This document shows, piece after piece, positions 8,421 through 17,177 of a stretch of 64,000 bases of DNA (position 1 is its first letter; each line of letters opens with the position of its first letter). Origin of the DNA: Subtercola sp. (GTDB lineage: Bacteria; Actinomycetota; Actinomycetes; Actinomycetales; Microbacteriaceae); the NCBI GenBank assembly GCA_025463765.1, contig JAODBC010000039.1, positions 1 through 64,000 on the forward strand. The letters run 5' to 3'. The translations under genes and the position numbers were made by a program. Under the pieces are notes generated by a model. It was not told the origin of the DNA, searched no databases, and saw nothing but the letters and a program-made list of their open reading frames with translations.

Positions 8421-10600
8421 CAATACACCTGCGCCCCGTCGACCAGCAGCGTGTCGTCGGTGGAATTCTCGTAGATCTCGAACTTGAGCGATGTGTGATC
8501 GGGGTGAGACATGGTGACGTCGACGGCGACGCGACTCCAGCCACTGCCCGCGGTGAAGTCCACCGTGCCTACGTCGGTCGTACCACCGAGCCCCCACAAG
8601 GCCAGAGTTCCCTTGAACGTCTTATTCGGGTCGGCGGAACGCACCCACATCTCGGCCGTATAGGTGTCGCCGGCGATCGTATCGCGGGTGATGGTCTGCG
8701 CGAACGATCCCCCCTTCGCCGTCGTGTTCGTGGCGCCGAACCACGTACCGTTCTGCGGCGGGATGCCCGTCTGCTGCTGGGTGAAGGTGGCCTGGTTGAT
8801 CGTGCCGTTGCCGACACCCCAGTTGAGTAGGGAGCCGCCTTCGAACGACCCCGCGGTGAGCAGATTGCGGCTGAGCGACCCGTCGTCGAAGAGCACGGTC
8901 ACGTTTGTCGTTCCGATATAGATCTCGGGTTTCAGCAGCGACACGGCCGACGACGTGATGTCGGTGGTCACGGTGACCTTCGACCAGGTCGCGCCTGCCG
9001 TGAAGGTGGTCGAGTTGTTGTACGGACTGCCGCCGAGCGCCCACAGCGCCAGGGTGCCGCTGAACGATTCCTTCGGATTCGCCAGCTTGACCCAGATCGA
9101 GAAGGAGTACCGGTCTCCGACTGTCGCCTGTACAGGAATCGTCTGTGCCAGTGAGCGATTCGCCACTTGGGTGTTCGAAGCGCCGAACCAGCTTCCGCTG
9201 TGTGCGACCGTCGAATCTTGGAACACAGCTCGGTTGAGATCGCCGTTCCCCGGCACCCAGCCCCCGAGCTGACCTTCGAAGCCCGGGCTGCTCAGCATGT
9301 TTTTCAGGGGCGGCGCCTGACCGTACGCCAGTGCCGCGTTGTCCATCAGCAATGTTCCCGAGGTCGAGTACATGTAGACCTCGAGCCGGATGACCGGGTG
9401 CGACGATTGGCGAATGGGCAGCTTGACCGTAATCTTCTGCCAGGCGCCGGTCACCGTGTATGCCGTCGAGGCGGTCTCGTTCGTTCCTCCACCGAGAGCC
9501 CACGCCGCCACGGCGCCACTGAACGGGGCCGTGCCCGACGAGCGCAACCAGATGGTCGCGGTGACCTGATCGCCGACGTTCACCGTTCGCTGAACATCCT
9601 GCGAGTTCGAGCGCCCCGCGACCGTGGTGTTCGTGGCGAAGAGCCACGAACCGTCTTCGGCCAGCGACGGGTTCTGAATGTTCTGCCAGTTCGCCGGGCC
9701 GTTCTGCTGGGTCCAGCCGGCGAAGGATCCCTCGAAGGAGGCGTTCTGCAGGCCGCCGCCGGTCGGGTCGCCGAACCAGGTGTTGAAGAGCACCCAGAAG
9801 TTGCGGTTGCCATACGCCGAGCAGGCGTCGCCTGAGCCGTAGAGGTTCGCCAGCGCGGCGGCGTTCGGCTGATAGGGAGTGTAGATGTAGAGATTCGCTG
9901 TCGCCTGGTTCTGAATGTAGACCGGTGACGATCCACACGAGGTCGACGGGTTGTACAGAATGTTGTTGGTGCGGCCGGGCTGGTAGCTCCACGACGAGCT
10001 GTTCTTGGTGTAGCTCTGAAATTGCGCGGCAGCCGCGTACACCTGGTTGAAGAAGCCGTAGTACGTCGTGTCGCACGCGGCCGTGTCGGGGCATCCGAAG
10101 CCCAGCGCGGAACGATACATGTACGAGGTCGGCGAACTCGTGGTCACCAGGCCCTGCTCCTTCTCGAGCATCACCAGCAGCACCTGCGGGTTGATGCCGC
10201 AGACCGCGCCGACGTGTGTGACGATCTGCGCGGCGGTCTCGGAGGAGGCACCGGTATACGTCTGGCAATACGATGTGGCCGCCCGCGTCGGCGTCGCCTG
10301 CGTGTAGTTCTTCAGACACGGCACCGAGGCCGAACCCGTGCAGCTCGACCCTCGGCTGGAGAGGAACGTCTGCGCCTGTGCAGCCGTCAGCGCCGACGCG
10401 TTGAAGAACGTGGCGTCGCTGATGATGAATCCCGGGTTGAACGAGCTGCCGCTCAGCGCGCTCGCGGCCGGCGCAGAAAGGCCGTCGACCACGGTGAGCC
10501 CGGCGACGGTGAGGCAGAGCGCAACGGCGATGGCCGCGATTCGGCTGATCAGCCGGGGTCGCGTGCGCGCGCTCGGTTTTGTCGTTGCCCGATCGGTCAT
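8420..10600 (-). CDS. Secreted hemagglutinin/lysozyme-like protein with three carbohydrate-binding-like modules
   Basis: A 726-aa exported protein. ATG at 10600 is chosen because it overlaps the upstream stop as ATGA and is followed by a classical signal peptide (basic RPRLISR, hydrophobic core, cleavage near AASA48). Residues about 55-277 match a cysteine-rich actinobacterial surface domain often labelled hemagglutinin: [22 protein letters not shown] (Glu146/Glu148), [20 protein letters not shown] and [15 protein letters not shown]. The EKEQ glutamates resemble a muramidase active site, but this is unproven. Three similar beta-sandwich modules follow (about 286-425, 434-575, 579-726), each opening with a GSFEG/PGFEG-type motif and containing a WALGG/WGLGG strand, as in CBM4/9-type modules. 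It probably binds or remodels the polysaccharide made by surrounding genes. Confidence 0.75.
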   Translation of the reverse strand: MTDRATTKPSARTRPRLISRIAAIAVALCLTVAGLTVVDGLSAPAASALSGSSFNPGFIISDATFFNASALTAAQAQTFLSSRGSSCTGSASVPCLKNYTQATPTRAATSYCQTYTGASSETAAQIVTHVGAVCGINPQVLLVMLEKEQGLVTTSSPTSYMYRSALGFGCPDTAACDTTYYGFFNQVYAAAAQFQSYTKNSSSWSYQPGRTNNILYNPSTSCGSSPVYIQNQATANLYIYTPYQPNAAALANLYGSGDACSAYGNRNFWVLFNTWFGDPTGGGLQNASFEGSFAGWTQQNGPANWQNIQNPSLAEDGSWLFATNTTVAGRSNSQDVQRTVNVGDQVTATIWLRSSGTAPFSGAVAAWALGGGTNETASTAYTVTGAWQKITVKLPIRQSSHPVIRLEVYMYSTSGTLLMDNAALAYGQAPPLKNMLSSPGFEGQLGGWVPGNGDLNRAVFQDSTVAHSGSWFGASNTQVANRSLAQTIPVQATVGDRYSFSIWVKLANPKESFSGTLALWALGGSPYNNSTTFTAGATWSKVTVTTDITSSAVSLLKPEIYIGTTNVTVLFDDGSLSRNLLTAGSFEGGSLLNWGVGNGTINQATFTQQQTGIPPQNGTWFGATNTTAKGGSFAQTITRDTIAGDTYTAEMWVRSADPNKTFKGTLALWGLGGTTDVGTVDFTAGSGWSRVAVDVTMSHPDHTSLKFEIYENSTDDTLLVDGAQVY

Positions 10601-11184
10601 GGTATTACCACCTCTGATGCTGCGGATGTTCCGCTCGACGTCGCCGACGTATAACTGACGGTCACCTGCCACGAGCCGCTGGTCAACGTGTTCGATGTCA
10701 TCAGGTGGGTGCCGCAGTCTGTCGTGGTCGCCGACGCGGTCGCGTCGTAGGAGTCGGTGGTCACAACGCCGCCCAGCGTTGCGGTGATCGTGCAGGTACC
10801 GCCGGATTCGACGATCGACGGCACGAATGCGCTGACGCTGATGCCGCTGTTCGCCTGATCCCAGCCCGCAGACGTGATGAACGGGCTGACAACGCCCGGC
10901 GGCAGCGTCGTGGGGCTGGGGGCAGGAGCCGTCGTGGCGGTCGGAGTCGGTGTGGGCGTCGGAATGGGTGTGGGTGTGGGGGTCGCCGTGGGGAGCGTGG
11001 TCACCGACGGAGTCGGGGTCGGCGTTCGCGTCGGCGTCGGCGTCGCAGAGGCCGAAGGCGTGGGCGAGACGGGAGAATTCGAGTTCGCGCCACTGATCAG
11101 AAAGAAGGCCCCGACGAGGGCGACGACGACGACCACGCCGACGATCACCCACACCCACCAGAGACGCCGAGGTCCGTTCGTCAT
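10597..11184 (-). CDS. Membrane-anchored Pro/Thr-rich surface protein with Ig-like C-terminal domain
   Basis: A 195-aa protein. ATG at 11184 ([16 protein letters not shown]) is preferred because it places the membrane segment at the N-terminus; an in-frame GTG at 11235 would add 17 residues. It has a single transmembrane helix (about residues 10-31), then a long low-complexity linker of Thr-Pro repeats (about 35-95), then a roughly 100-residue beta-rich domain with two cysteines ([11 protein letters not shown] and TTTDCGTH). This is a stalked cell-surface design: anchor, wall-spanning stalk and exposed Ig-like head. It is first in the operon and overlaps the next gene by four bases, so it is presumably made together with the secreted glycan-binding protein. 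Confidence 0.75.
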   Translation of the reverse strand: MTNGPRRLWWVWVIVGVVVVVALVGAFFLISGANSNSPVSPTPSASATPTPTRTPTPTPSVTTLPTATPTPTPIPTPTPTPTATTAPAPSPTTLPPGVVSPFITSAGWDQANSGISVSAFVPSIVESGGTCTITATLGGVVTTDSYDATASATTTDCGTHLMTSNTLTSGSWQVTVSYTSATSSGTSAASEVVIP

Positions 11185-11465
11185 CTTTGGCAATAGACCT
11201 TTCGAATGTCGCAGATCTGCGGTGCTGAACTTCACGGCAGCGCAGGAGTAACCTCACGAGAGCTTACGGCCTGCGTGGCCCCCGTGTGGGTTGCGCGGCG
11301 GCGAGCCGCCGCCGGCCCCCACCCAGAGCGCCACCGACGGTCGCTCTGCGCGGCGTGTTCTGAGCGCTCAGACCGGGTTCGCGGCGGATGCTACTGTTAA
11401 CGGATTTTGTGCCACGTCTCGCTGGCATTGCCTCATCAGAACGGCCAACAGAAAGTACGTTTGTC

Positions 11466-12398
11466 ATGCCCAAGACCGCGTTGATAGCCGGGGGTGCCGG
11501 TTTCGTCGGTTCTCACCTTTCGGAACGATTGCTGTCAGACGGTTACCGGGTCATCGCGGTCGATAATTTCATCACGGGTTCGCCGAAGAACGTCGCGCAT
11601 CTGGTCGACCACGAGAATTTCACGCTGCTGGAGATCGACGCCGAAACGGCCGAATCGATCGACGAGACCTTCGATCTGGTGCTGCATTTTGCGAGCCCGG
11701 CTTCTCCGCCGCGTTACCTCGCGCACCCCATCGAGACCTTGCACGCCGGGTCGAACGTGACCGAAGCGTTGCTGAACGTGGCCCGCCGAGACGGCGCCCG
11801 CTTCATTCTGGCTTCGACTTCTGAAGTCTACGGAGACCCCTCCGTTCATCCGCAGGTCGAAGAATACTGGGGCAACGTCTCATCGACTGGCCCCCGCAGC
11901 GTCTACGACGAGGCCAAGCGTTACGCCGAAGCCATTACGTTCGCCTACCGCCGCTACTTCGAAACCAACACCGGCGTCGTGCGCCTGTTCAACACGTACG
12001 GCCCGCGCATGGACATCAACGACGGCCGCGCGATTCCTGCGTTCGCGAAGGCGGCACTGAAGAATGTGCCGATTCCGCTGCACGGCGACGGCAGCCAGAC
12101 CCGCTCGCTCTGCTACGTCGACGACCAGGTCGACGGAATTCTGAAACTCGCCGCCAGCACCGAGGCCGGCCCGATCAACATCGGAAACCCGCACGAGCAG
12201 ACCCTGCTCGAGATCGCTCAGCTCGTCATCGAGTTGGCCGGCAGTACGTCGACCATCGAGCTTCAGCCGAGGCCGGTCGACGACCCCGAACGCCGCCAGC
12301 CCGACATCACGAAGGCTCAGACCCTGCTCGGCTGGAACCCGCGCGTCGATGTGCACGAGGGCCTCGCGCGCACCATCGCGTGGTTCGCAGACAACTGA
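11466..12398 (+). CDS. UDP-glucuronate decarboxylase-like NAD-dependent sugar epimerase/dehydratase
   Basis: A 310-aa extended short-chain dehydrogenase close to UDP-xylose synthase, which oxidises and decarboxylates UDP-glucuronate to UDP-xylose in the cytosol. The Rossmann motif GGAGFVGSHL is at 9-18. HFASPASPPRY, STSEVYGDP, the catalytic Tyr/Lys in YDEAKRYAEA (Tyr148, Lys152), RLFNTYGPRMD and GDGSQTRSLCYVDD are all hallmarks of the UXS/dTDP-glucose dehydratase branch. ATG at 11466 is chosen over upstream in-frame starts because it begins MPKTALIAGG directly at the fold. It is followed 53 bp later by a GT2 gene. A dTDP-glucose 4,6-dehydratase is the main alternative. Confidence 0.82.
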   Translation: MPKTALIAGGAGFVGSHLSERLLSDGYRVIAVDNFITGSPKNVAHLVDHENFTLLEIDAETAESIDETFDLVLHFASPASPPRYLAHPIETLHAGSNVTEALLNVARRDGARFILASTSEVYGDPSVHPQVEEYWGNVSSTGPRSVYDEAKRYAEAITFAYRRYFETNTGVVRLFNTYGPRMDINDGRAIPAFAKAALKNVPIPLHGDGSQTRSLCYVDDQVDGILKLAASTEAGPINIGNPHEQTLLEIAQLVIELAGSTSTIELQPRPVDDPERRQPDITKAQTLLGWNPRVDVHEGLARTIAWFADN

Positions 12399-12451
12399 CC
12401 CAGGCCCGACCCGATGTGCCCCTTCACACCCCTCCCTCCCGAAAGGTGACC

Positions 12452-13174
12452 GTGAAACTCTCTGTACTGATGCCCGTCTACAACGAGCAAGCCACTCTGC
12501 AAAAGGTGCTCGACCGCGTTCTCGCCATTACCTGGCAACCCGAAGTCGACGTCGAATTCGTCATCGTCAACGACGGCAGCAAAGACGACACCAAAGACAT
12601 TCTCGATGGCATCGTGGATGACCGAGTCACGGTCTTTCACCAGCCCGTCAATCGGGGCAAGGGTGCGGCCATTCGCAAGGCCGCGTCTCTGGCGGGCGGC
12701 GACTACCTCATCATCTGCGACGCCGACGAGGAGTACAAGCCGTCGGATATTCCGGGGCTCGTGCAGCCCATTCTCGACGGCGAAGCCACCATCGTCTACG
12801 GCACCCGCACGTTCGGCAGCCACACCTCGTTCTCGTACTGGTACGTCATCGGCAACCGCGGCGTGAACCTGTTCACGAACATCATCTTCAACTCATACGT
12901 CTCCGATGTGGAGACCTGTTACAAGCTGATGCCGACCAAGCTCTACCGGTCGCTGAAGATCACCTCGAACGGCTTCGGCATGGAGGCCGAGATCACCGGC
13001 AAGCTGCTCGCCCGCGGGTACCGGCCCTACGAGCTTCCCATCTCGTACAAAGCCCGCACACGGGCCGAGGGCAAGAAGATCACCGCGTGGGACGGCGTCG
13101 AGGCGTTGTGGATACTGCTCAAGATCCGCCTGCGCGAAGGTTCGCGCAGGCAGCCGCCAGCCGAGGTTCTCTGA
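12452..13174 (+). CDS. GT2-family glycosyltransferase (polyprenol-phosphate hexose synthase-like)
   Basis: A 240-aa GT-A transferase beginning VKLSVLMPVYNEQATL. GTG at 12452 has GAAAGGTGA immediately upstream, which decides the start. It shows VNDGSKDDT, NRGKGAAIRKA, the metal-binding DADEEY near residue 90, and GFGMEAEITGKLLARGY with YKARTRAEGKK, the set of the DPM1/DPG synthase group. Such enzymes charge undecaprenyl or decaprenyl phosphate with glucose or mannose at the cytoplasmic membrane. There is no C-terminal membrane helix, so it would act peripherally. It lies between a nucleotide-sugar enzyme and a GT4 gene. Its product could feed the GT-C proteins encoded at 3217 and 6543. Confidence 0.85.
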   Translation: MKLSVLMPVYNEQATLQKVLDRVLAITWQPEVDVEFVIVNDGSKDDTKDILDGIVDDRVTVFHQPVNRGKGAAIRKAASLAGGDYLIICDADEEYKPSDIPGLVQPILDGEATIVYGTRTFGSHTSFSYWYVIGNRGVNLFTNIIFNSYVSDVETCYKLMPTKLYRSLKITSNGFGMEAEITGKLLARGYRPYELPISYKARTRAEGKKITAWDGVEALWILLKIRLREGSRRQPPAEVL

Positions 13175-13298
13175 CCCCGGGCATCCGCTCTCGGGGCTGC
13201 TGCCGGGCCGTTACGTTCATCGTCGGTACACAGCAATCGTTCATAGAAGCGCGCGGCCAGGCTGCTAGGGTCATGCCCACAGTAGTTTTGGGAGACAT

Positions 13299-14438
13299 AT
13301 GGCAACGCTTCGGGTGATCGTTGACCAGATCGTGGCGCCGGTGCCGGGGGGCATCGGGCGGTACACCGAAGAGCTCACCCGAGAGCTCATCACGACGGCC
13401 CCGCGCGATTGTGTGGTGCAAGGAATCATCTCTCGCCAGTCGCACGACACCATGGCCGAGCTCGAAAAGCGGCTGCCCGGCCTGGCCGGCCTCGAACGAA
13501 CCACCTTGGCTCGGCGCGAACTCTCGGCGGCGTGGCAGCACGGCCTTCTGACGGGCGCGAGCGCCGGAATGGTGCACGCCACCTCGCTGCTGGCACCGCT
13601 GAAAAAGCACACCCAACTCAAGCAGCCCGGTGACCAGATCGCCGTCACCATTCACGACGTCGTTCCGTGGACCCACCCCGAGACTCTCACGCCGCACGGC
13701 GTCTCGTGGCACAAGGCCATGGCGAAACGGGCCCGCAAGTACGCCGACGCGGTGGTCGTGCCGACCCACGCGGTAGCGCAAGAGCTGGCTCGTTATGTCA
13801 ACTTCGGCGAGCGCGTGCGGGTCATCGGCGGCGCCGTGAGTTCGAGCCTGGTGGTGCCAGCCGACGCGGATGCCCGTGCAGAGGCACTCGGCCTCCCGTC
13901 GTCGTACGTGCTGGCCGTCGGTACGCTCGAGCCGCGCAAAGGCCTGTCGCAGCTCATCCGCGCCCTCGCCCGGCCAGACGCGCCCGAGATTCCCCTCGTC
14001 GTCGCCGGCCCGAAAGGCTGGGGAGACCTCGACATCGACGCGGTGGCGGCCGAAGCCGGTCTTGCACCGGCTCGCCTCATCGTGCTCGGCTTTCTGAGCA
14101 ACGAAGACCTTGCGCTGGTCATCTCCCGGGCGACGGTGTTCGTCTACCCGAGTCAGGCAGAGGGCTTCGGGCTGCCCGTGGTGGAGGCGCTGCATTTCGG
14201 CACCCCGGTCATCCACACCGACGTGCCGGCCCTCATGGAGGTGGCCGACGACGCGAGTATCGTGGTGCCGCGCGACGACCCCGAGGGTCTGCCCGAGCGA
14301 CTCGCGGCCGCGATCACCCAGGTCGTGTCGCACCCCGAGCTGGCCGAGCGCCTGCGCATCGTGGGGCTGGATCGCGCCCGCGCCTTCAGCTGGCGCGACT
14401 CCGCCGAAAAAGTCTGGCAGCTGCACGCCGACATCTGA
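13299..14438 (+). CDS. GT4-family glycosyltransferase (mannosyltransferase-like)
   Basis: A 379-aa GT-B enzyme. ATG at 13299 has GGGAGA just upstream. The N-terminal domain has PVPGGIGRYTEELTREL and ITIHDVVPWTHPETLT (acceptor side). The C-terminal domain has VGTLEPRKGLSQLIRAL and the donor-binding AEGFGLPVVEALHFGTPV with the EX7E pattern near residue 287. It is the last plus-strand gene of the polysaccharide region, and the palindrome at 14466 lies between it and convergent purE. A GDP-mannose donor is plausible but not shown by the sequence. Confidence 0.87.
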   Translation: MATLRVIVDQIVAPVPGGIGRYTEELTRELITTAPRDCVVQGIISRQSHDTMAELEKRLPGLAGLERTTLARRELSAAWQHGLLTGASAGMVHATSLLAPLKKHTQLKQPGDQIAVTIHDVVPWTHPETLTPHGVSWHKAMAKRARKYADAVVVPTHAVAQELARYVNFGERVRVIGGAVSSSLVVPADADARAEALGLPSSYVLAVGTLEPRKGLSQLIRALARPDAPEIPLVVAGPKGWGDLDIDAVAAEAGLAPARLIVLGFLSNEDLALVISRATVFVYPSQAEGFGLPVVEALHFGTPVIHTDVPALMEVADDASIVVPRDDPEGLPERLAAAITQVVSHPELAERLRIVGLDRARAFSWRDSAEKVWQLHADI

Positions 14439-14465
14439 CCCGCGCCTCTTTCAACGCCGTGGCCA

Positions 14466-14515
14466 GGTTGCGCAAATGCACCCTGCCGCGCCCCCGAAGG
14501 TGCTTCTGCGCAACC
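14466..14515. repeat. Palindromic element, copy 1 (17-bp arms, 16-nt loop)
   Basis: Arms at 14466-14482 and 14499-14515 pair at 15 of 17 positions around a 16-base GC-rich loop. The left arm is GGTTGCGCAAATGCACC. A near-identical element with a perfect stem lies at 15124. It sits between the convergent GT4 gene and purE, where it could act as a two-way terminator. Two copies flanking purE suggest a dispersed palindromic (REP-like) unit. Confidence 0.7.
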
Positions 14516-14567
14516 CCGGCGGGTGAACGAGCGGGTGGGTGCAGGTGAGCGCCAGAGCGAGGTGGAG

Positions 14568-15089
14568 TCAGAGGCGCTGCTGAAGGGCTTCGTTCTTGGT
14601 GGCGACCGAGGATTCCAGGGTGGCGCGGTAGGTGGTGAGCGCCTCGGCGAGAGCCGATGCCTGGTCGTCGGTGCCGATGCTCAGGATGCTCAGGGCGAGC
14701 AGCGCCGCATTAGTGGCCCCTCCGATCGAGACTGTTGCCACGGGAACGCCTGCGGGCATCTGCACGATCGACAGCAGCGAGTCGAGCCCGTCGAGGCGCG
14801 CCAGCGGCACCGGAACCCCGATGACGGGCAGCGTCGTGACGGCGGCGAGCATGCCGGGCAGGTGCGCGGCGCCTCCCGCTCCGGCGATGATCACCTTGAG
14901 GCCGCGCTCGCGGGCGCTGCGGCCGTACGCGATCATCTTCTCGGGCGTGCGATGGGCCGAAACGACCTCGACCTCGTGTGCCACGCCGAAATCGCGCAGC
15001 AGCTTGACGGCGTCGCCCATCACGCTGTAGTCCGAGTCGCTGCCCATGACGACCCCGATGACGACCTGCCCTTGCCCTGCATCACTCAT
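14568..15089 (-). CDS. purE: N5-carboxyaminoimidazole ribonucleotide mutase
   Basis: A 173-aa class I PurE that moves the carboxyl group of N5-CAIR to C4, giving CAIR in de novo purine synthesis. [24 protein letters not shown] and [13 protein letters not shown] are the family's substrate-binding and catalytic motifs (His in SAHRTP). The frame continues upstream to 15107, but ATG at 15089 (MSDAGQG) sits seven bases after a TAGGCT -10 box, so it probably starts a leaderless mRNA. purK lies upstream on the same strand with 210 bp of repeats between, unlike the close coupling usual for the pair, so the two may be transcribed separately. Confidence 0.96.
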   Translation of the reverse strand: MSDAGQGQVVIGVVMGSDSDYSVMGDAVKLLRDFGVAHEVEVVSAHRTPEKMIAYGRSARERGLKVIIAGAGGAAHLPGMLAAVTTLPVIGVPVPLARLDGLDSLLSIVQMPAGVPVATVSIGGATNAALLALSILSIGTDDQASALAEALTTYRATLESSVATKNEALQQRL

Positions 15090-15096
15090 GCGAACG

Positions 15097-15102
15097 AGCC
15101 TA
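15097..15102 (-). promoter_or_regulatory. -10 box TAGGCT for purE (leaderless)
   Basis: TAGGCT on the minus strand ends seven bases before the purE ATG, the spacing expected when transcription starts at the start codon itself. No clear -35 hexamer is seen. Confidence 0.5.
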
Positions 15103-15123
15103 CCCACACCGCGACGCCGCGCA

Positions 15124-15173
15124 GGTTGCGCAGATGCACCTTCTGGCGGCGCTGGAGGTGCATCTGCGCAACC
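15124..15173. repeat. Palindromic element, copy 2 (perfect 17-bp arms)
   Basis: GGTTGCGCAGATGCACC at 15124-15140 is exactly inverted at 15157-15173, with a 16-base loop. It is the same element as at 14466. It lies between purE and purK, upstream of the purE promoter box, where it could end purK transcripts. Confidence 0.8.
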
Positions 15174-15226
15174 CAGGGGGTGTGGGGCGGCGAGCGCGGA
15201 GGGGAGAGCGCTCGGGGAGCGGAGGG

Positions 15227-15302
15227 GTGTGGGTGCTACGGGGCGGCGAGAGCGGACCGGTGTGGATGCTACGGGGCGGCGAGAGCGGAGGGGTGTGGGT
15301 TA
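15227..15302. repeat. 33-bp tandem repeat abutting the purK stop codon
   Basis: GTGTGGGTGCTACGGGGCGG-type units start at 15227 and 15260, with a truncated third at 15293, a period of 33 bp. A partial related GGCGGCGAG block lies near 15187. The last copy runs into the purK stop codon (15300-15302), so the array touches the 3' end of the gene. Confidence 0.65.
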
Positions 15303-16451
15303 GGGAGCGGAGAGGTCGGAGCCGAGGAGGGCCGCCACCGAGCGGGCCCGGAAGACGGCGTCGTCGAGGTCGTCGGAGACGGCGGTGACGTGCCCGACCT
15401 TGCGGCCCGGGCGCGGCTCTTTGCCGTAGTTGTGCACTTTGACCCCGGGCTGGTCGGCCAGCGCGACCGAATAGGTGTCGTCGAGGCCGCCGGTCGGCGG
15501 GCCGCCGAGCACGTTGACCATCACCGACCAGGGGGCACGGGCATCCGTCGCACCCAGCGGAAGGTCGAGCACCGCGCGCAGGTGCTGCTCGAACTGGCTG
15601 GTCAGCGAGCCGTCGAGGCTGAAGTGACCGCTGTTGTGCGGGCGCATGGCGAGTTCGTTGACGAGCAGCCGATCGTCTGTCGTCTCGAAGAGCTCGACCG
15701 CCAGCACGCCCGTCACGCCGAGTTCGTCGGCGATTCTCGTCGCGATCGACGCGGCCGTCTCTGCCAAGCGGATGCTCGCCCCCGGCGCCGGGGCGAAGAC
15801 CTCGCTGCACACTCCCCCGCGCTGCACCGTCTCGACGACGGGCCAGAGCGCCGAATCACCCGAGGGCCGGCGTGCGATGAGCTGCGCGAGCTCACGGCGA
15901 AAGTCGACACGCTCTTCGACGAGCAGCGCGCCCCCGTTGGCATCTTCGTCGAGAATGCGGAACCAATCCGCCCCCTCGGCCGCATCGCGGATGAAGCGAA
16001 CCCCCTTGCCGTCGTAACCGCCGCGGGCGGTCTTGAGTACGGCCTCACCGCCGTGCTCGTCGAGAAAGGCCTGGAGTTCGTCTTCGTCGTGAACGGCGGC
16101 CCAGTCGGGCATCGGAATGCCCAGCTCTCCGAGCTTCTCACGCATGCGCAGCTTGTCTTGGGCGAACTGCAGCGCATCGGGCCCGGGCTGCACCGAATGG
16201 CCCGCAGCCACGAGTTGCCTGAGAATCGTCTCAGGCACGTGCTCATGGTCGAACGTGACGACGTCGACCGTCGAGGCGAACGCGGCAACGGTGTCAGCAT
16301 CGTGGTAGTCACCCACCATCGTCGCGGCCAGCGCGGCAGCGGAGCCGTCGTTCTCAGCAAGCACGCGGATGTCGAGCCCGAGGTTCACCGCCGCGGGAAT
16401 CATCATTCGAGCCAGCTGGCCGCCACCGATCACACCTACACGTAAACTCAC
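15300..16451 (-). CDS. purK: 5-(carboxyamino)imidazole ribonucleotide synthase
   Basis: A 383-aa ATP-grasp enzyme that carboxylates AIR with bicarbonate and ATP to N5-CAIR, the substrate of PurE. The N-terminal GVIGGGQLARMM is diagnostic. DHEHVPETIL, the ATP-grasp segment KTARGGYDGKGV, and NELAMRPHNSGHFSLDGS with TSQFEQHLRAVL are all present and full length. It starts with GTG, six bases downstream of TAAAGT on the minus strand, suggesting a leaderless transcript. The gtrA gene diverges upstream. Confidence 0.96.
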   Translation of the reverse strand: MSLRVGVIGGGQLARMMIPAAVNLGLDIRVLAENDGSAAALAATMVGDYHDADTVAAFASTVDVVTFDHEHVPETILRQLVAAGHSVQPGPDALQFAQDKLRMREKLGELGIPMPDWAAVHDEDELQAFLDEHGGEAVLKTARGGYDGKGVRFIRDAAEGADWFRILDEDANGGALLVEERVDFRRELAQLIARRPSGDSALWPVVETVQRGGVCSEVFAPAPGASIRLAETAASIATRIADELGVTGVLAVELFETTDDRLLVNELAMRPHNSGHFSLDGSLTSQFEQHLRAVLDLPLGATDARAPWSVMVNVLGGPPTGGLDDTYSVALADQPGVKVHNYGKEPRPGRKVGHVTAVSDDLDDAVFRARSVAALLGSDLSAP

Positions 16452-16457
16452 CTGCCC

Positions 16458-16463
16458 ACTTTA
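16458..16463 (-). promoter_or_regulatory. -10 box TAAAGT for purK (leaderless)
   Basis: TAAAGT on the minus strand ends six bases before the purK GTG. No consensus -35 is evident. Confidence 0.5.
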
Positions 16464-16609
16464 CCGGTGTGGGCACGCTCACGGCAGGGGTCTCTGCTTC
16501 CAGCCAAAAGCGCACAGCATCCCATATAGTCGAAGAACCGTTGTCACATGCGAAGTAGTGGGCGGCCTGCAGCGCAGGTGCCGCAAGAAAGCAGCCAGGT
16601 TCACACGAG

Positions 16610-17134
16610 ATGAAAAATCTTGCAAGCCGCGTCTGGGAGGGATTCCTCACCTACGCCCTCAAGTTCGGCGTCGTCGGCATTCTCGGCATGGTGCTCGACG
16701 TCGGCATCTTCAACCTGCTGCTCGTCGGCACGTTCGGTACCGGTCACTTCTACTCCACCGCCATCGGCGCGAAGCTCATCAGCACCACCGTGGCCATCAT
16801 CTTCAACTGGGTCGGCAACCGGTACTGGACCTTTCGCGAGAACCGCCGCTCACGCGTCTGGCTCGAATTGCTCGAGTACTCGGTCGTCTCCATCGGCGGC
16901 CTCGCCATCGCCGAGGGCTGCATCTGGTTCACGCATCACGTGCTCGGCATGACCAGCCTGCTCGCCACCAACATCGCGGCCAACGTGGTCGGGCTCGCGC
17001 TCGGCACCGCGTTCCGTTTCGTGCTGTACCGCTACTGGGTGTACGGCACCAACCGCAGCGACGGGCTCGCGAACCTGCAGGCCGCGGCCTCCGCGAGCGC
17101 TGTCGAGCGCGAAGAGGCGCTCGTCAAGAGCTGA
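16610..17134 (+). CDS. GtrA-family membrane protein (polyprenol-phosphate sugar flippase-like)
   Basis: A 174-aa integral membrane protein with four hydrophobic helices (about residues 15-38, 48-70, 82-103, 112-135). KFGVVGILGMVLDVGIFNLL and FNWVGNRYWTFRENRRSR are typical of the GtrA/DPMS_TM family, thought to flip undecaprenyl-phosphate sugars or support polyprenyl-phosphate glycosyltransferases. M. tuberculosis has a similar gene in the same slot beside purK (Rv3277), as I recall. It diverges from purK and may serve the lipid-linked sugar pathway seen elsewhere in the window. An upstream TATAGT (16525-16530) is a possible -10. Confidence 0.88.
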   Translation: MKNLASRVWEGFLTYALKFGVVGILGMVLDVGIFNLLLVGTFGTGHFYSTAIGAKLISTTVAIIFNWVGNRYWTFRENRRSRVWLELLEYSVVSIGGLAIAEGCIWFTHHVLGMTSLLATNIAANVVGLALGTAFRFVLYRYWVYGTNRSDGLANLQAAASASAVEREEALVKS

Positions 17135-17177
17135 GCAGTCGGCTCGATTCCCCGGGCTAGGCGCTAGGCACCCGCAC

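Noticed and set aside
10601-11257. N-terminal extension of the 8420-10600 protein to a 945-codon frame
   Set aside because: The extension overlaps the whole coding sequence of the anchored Thr-Pro protein. A signal peptide begins exactly at ATG 10600 with an ATGA overlap.
14523-16445. 640-codon plus-strand frame over purE and purK
   Set aside because: purE and purK on the minus strand carry complete catalytic motifs; the plus-strand product is rich in Arg, Gly and His with no recognisable fold.
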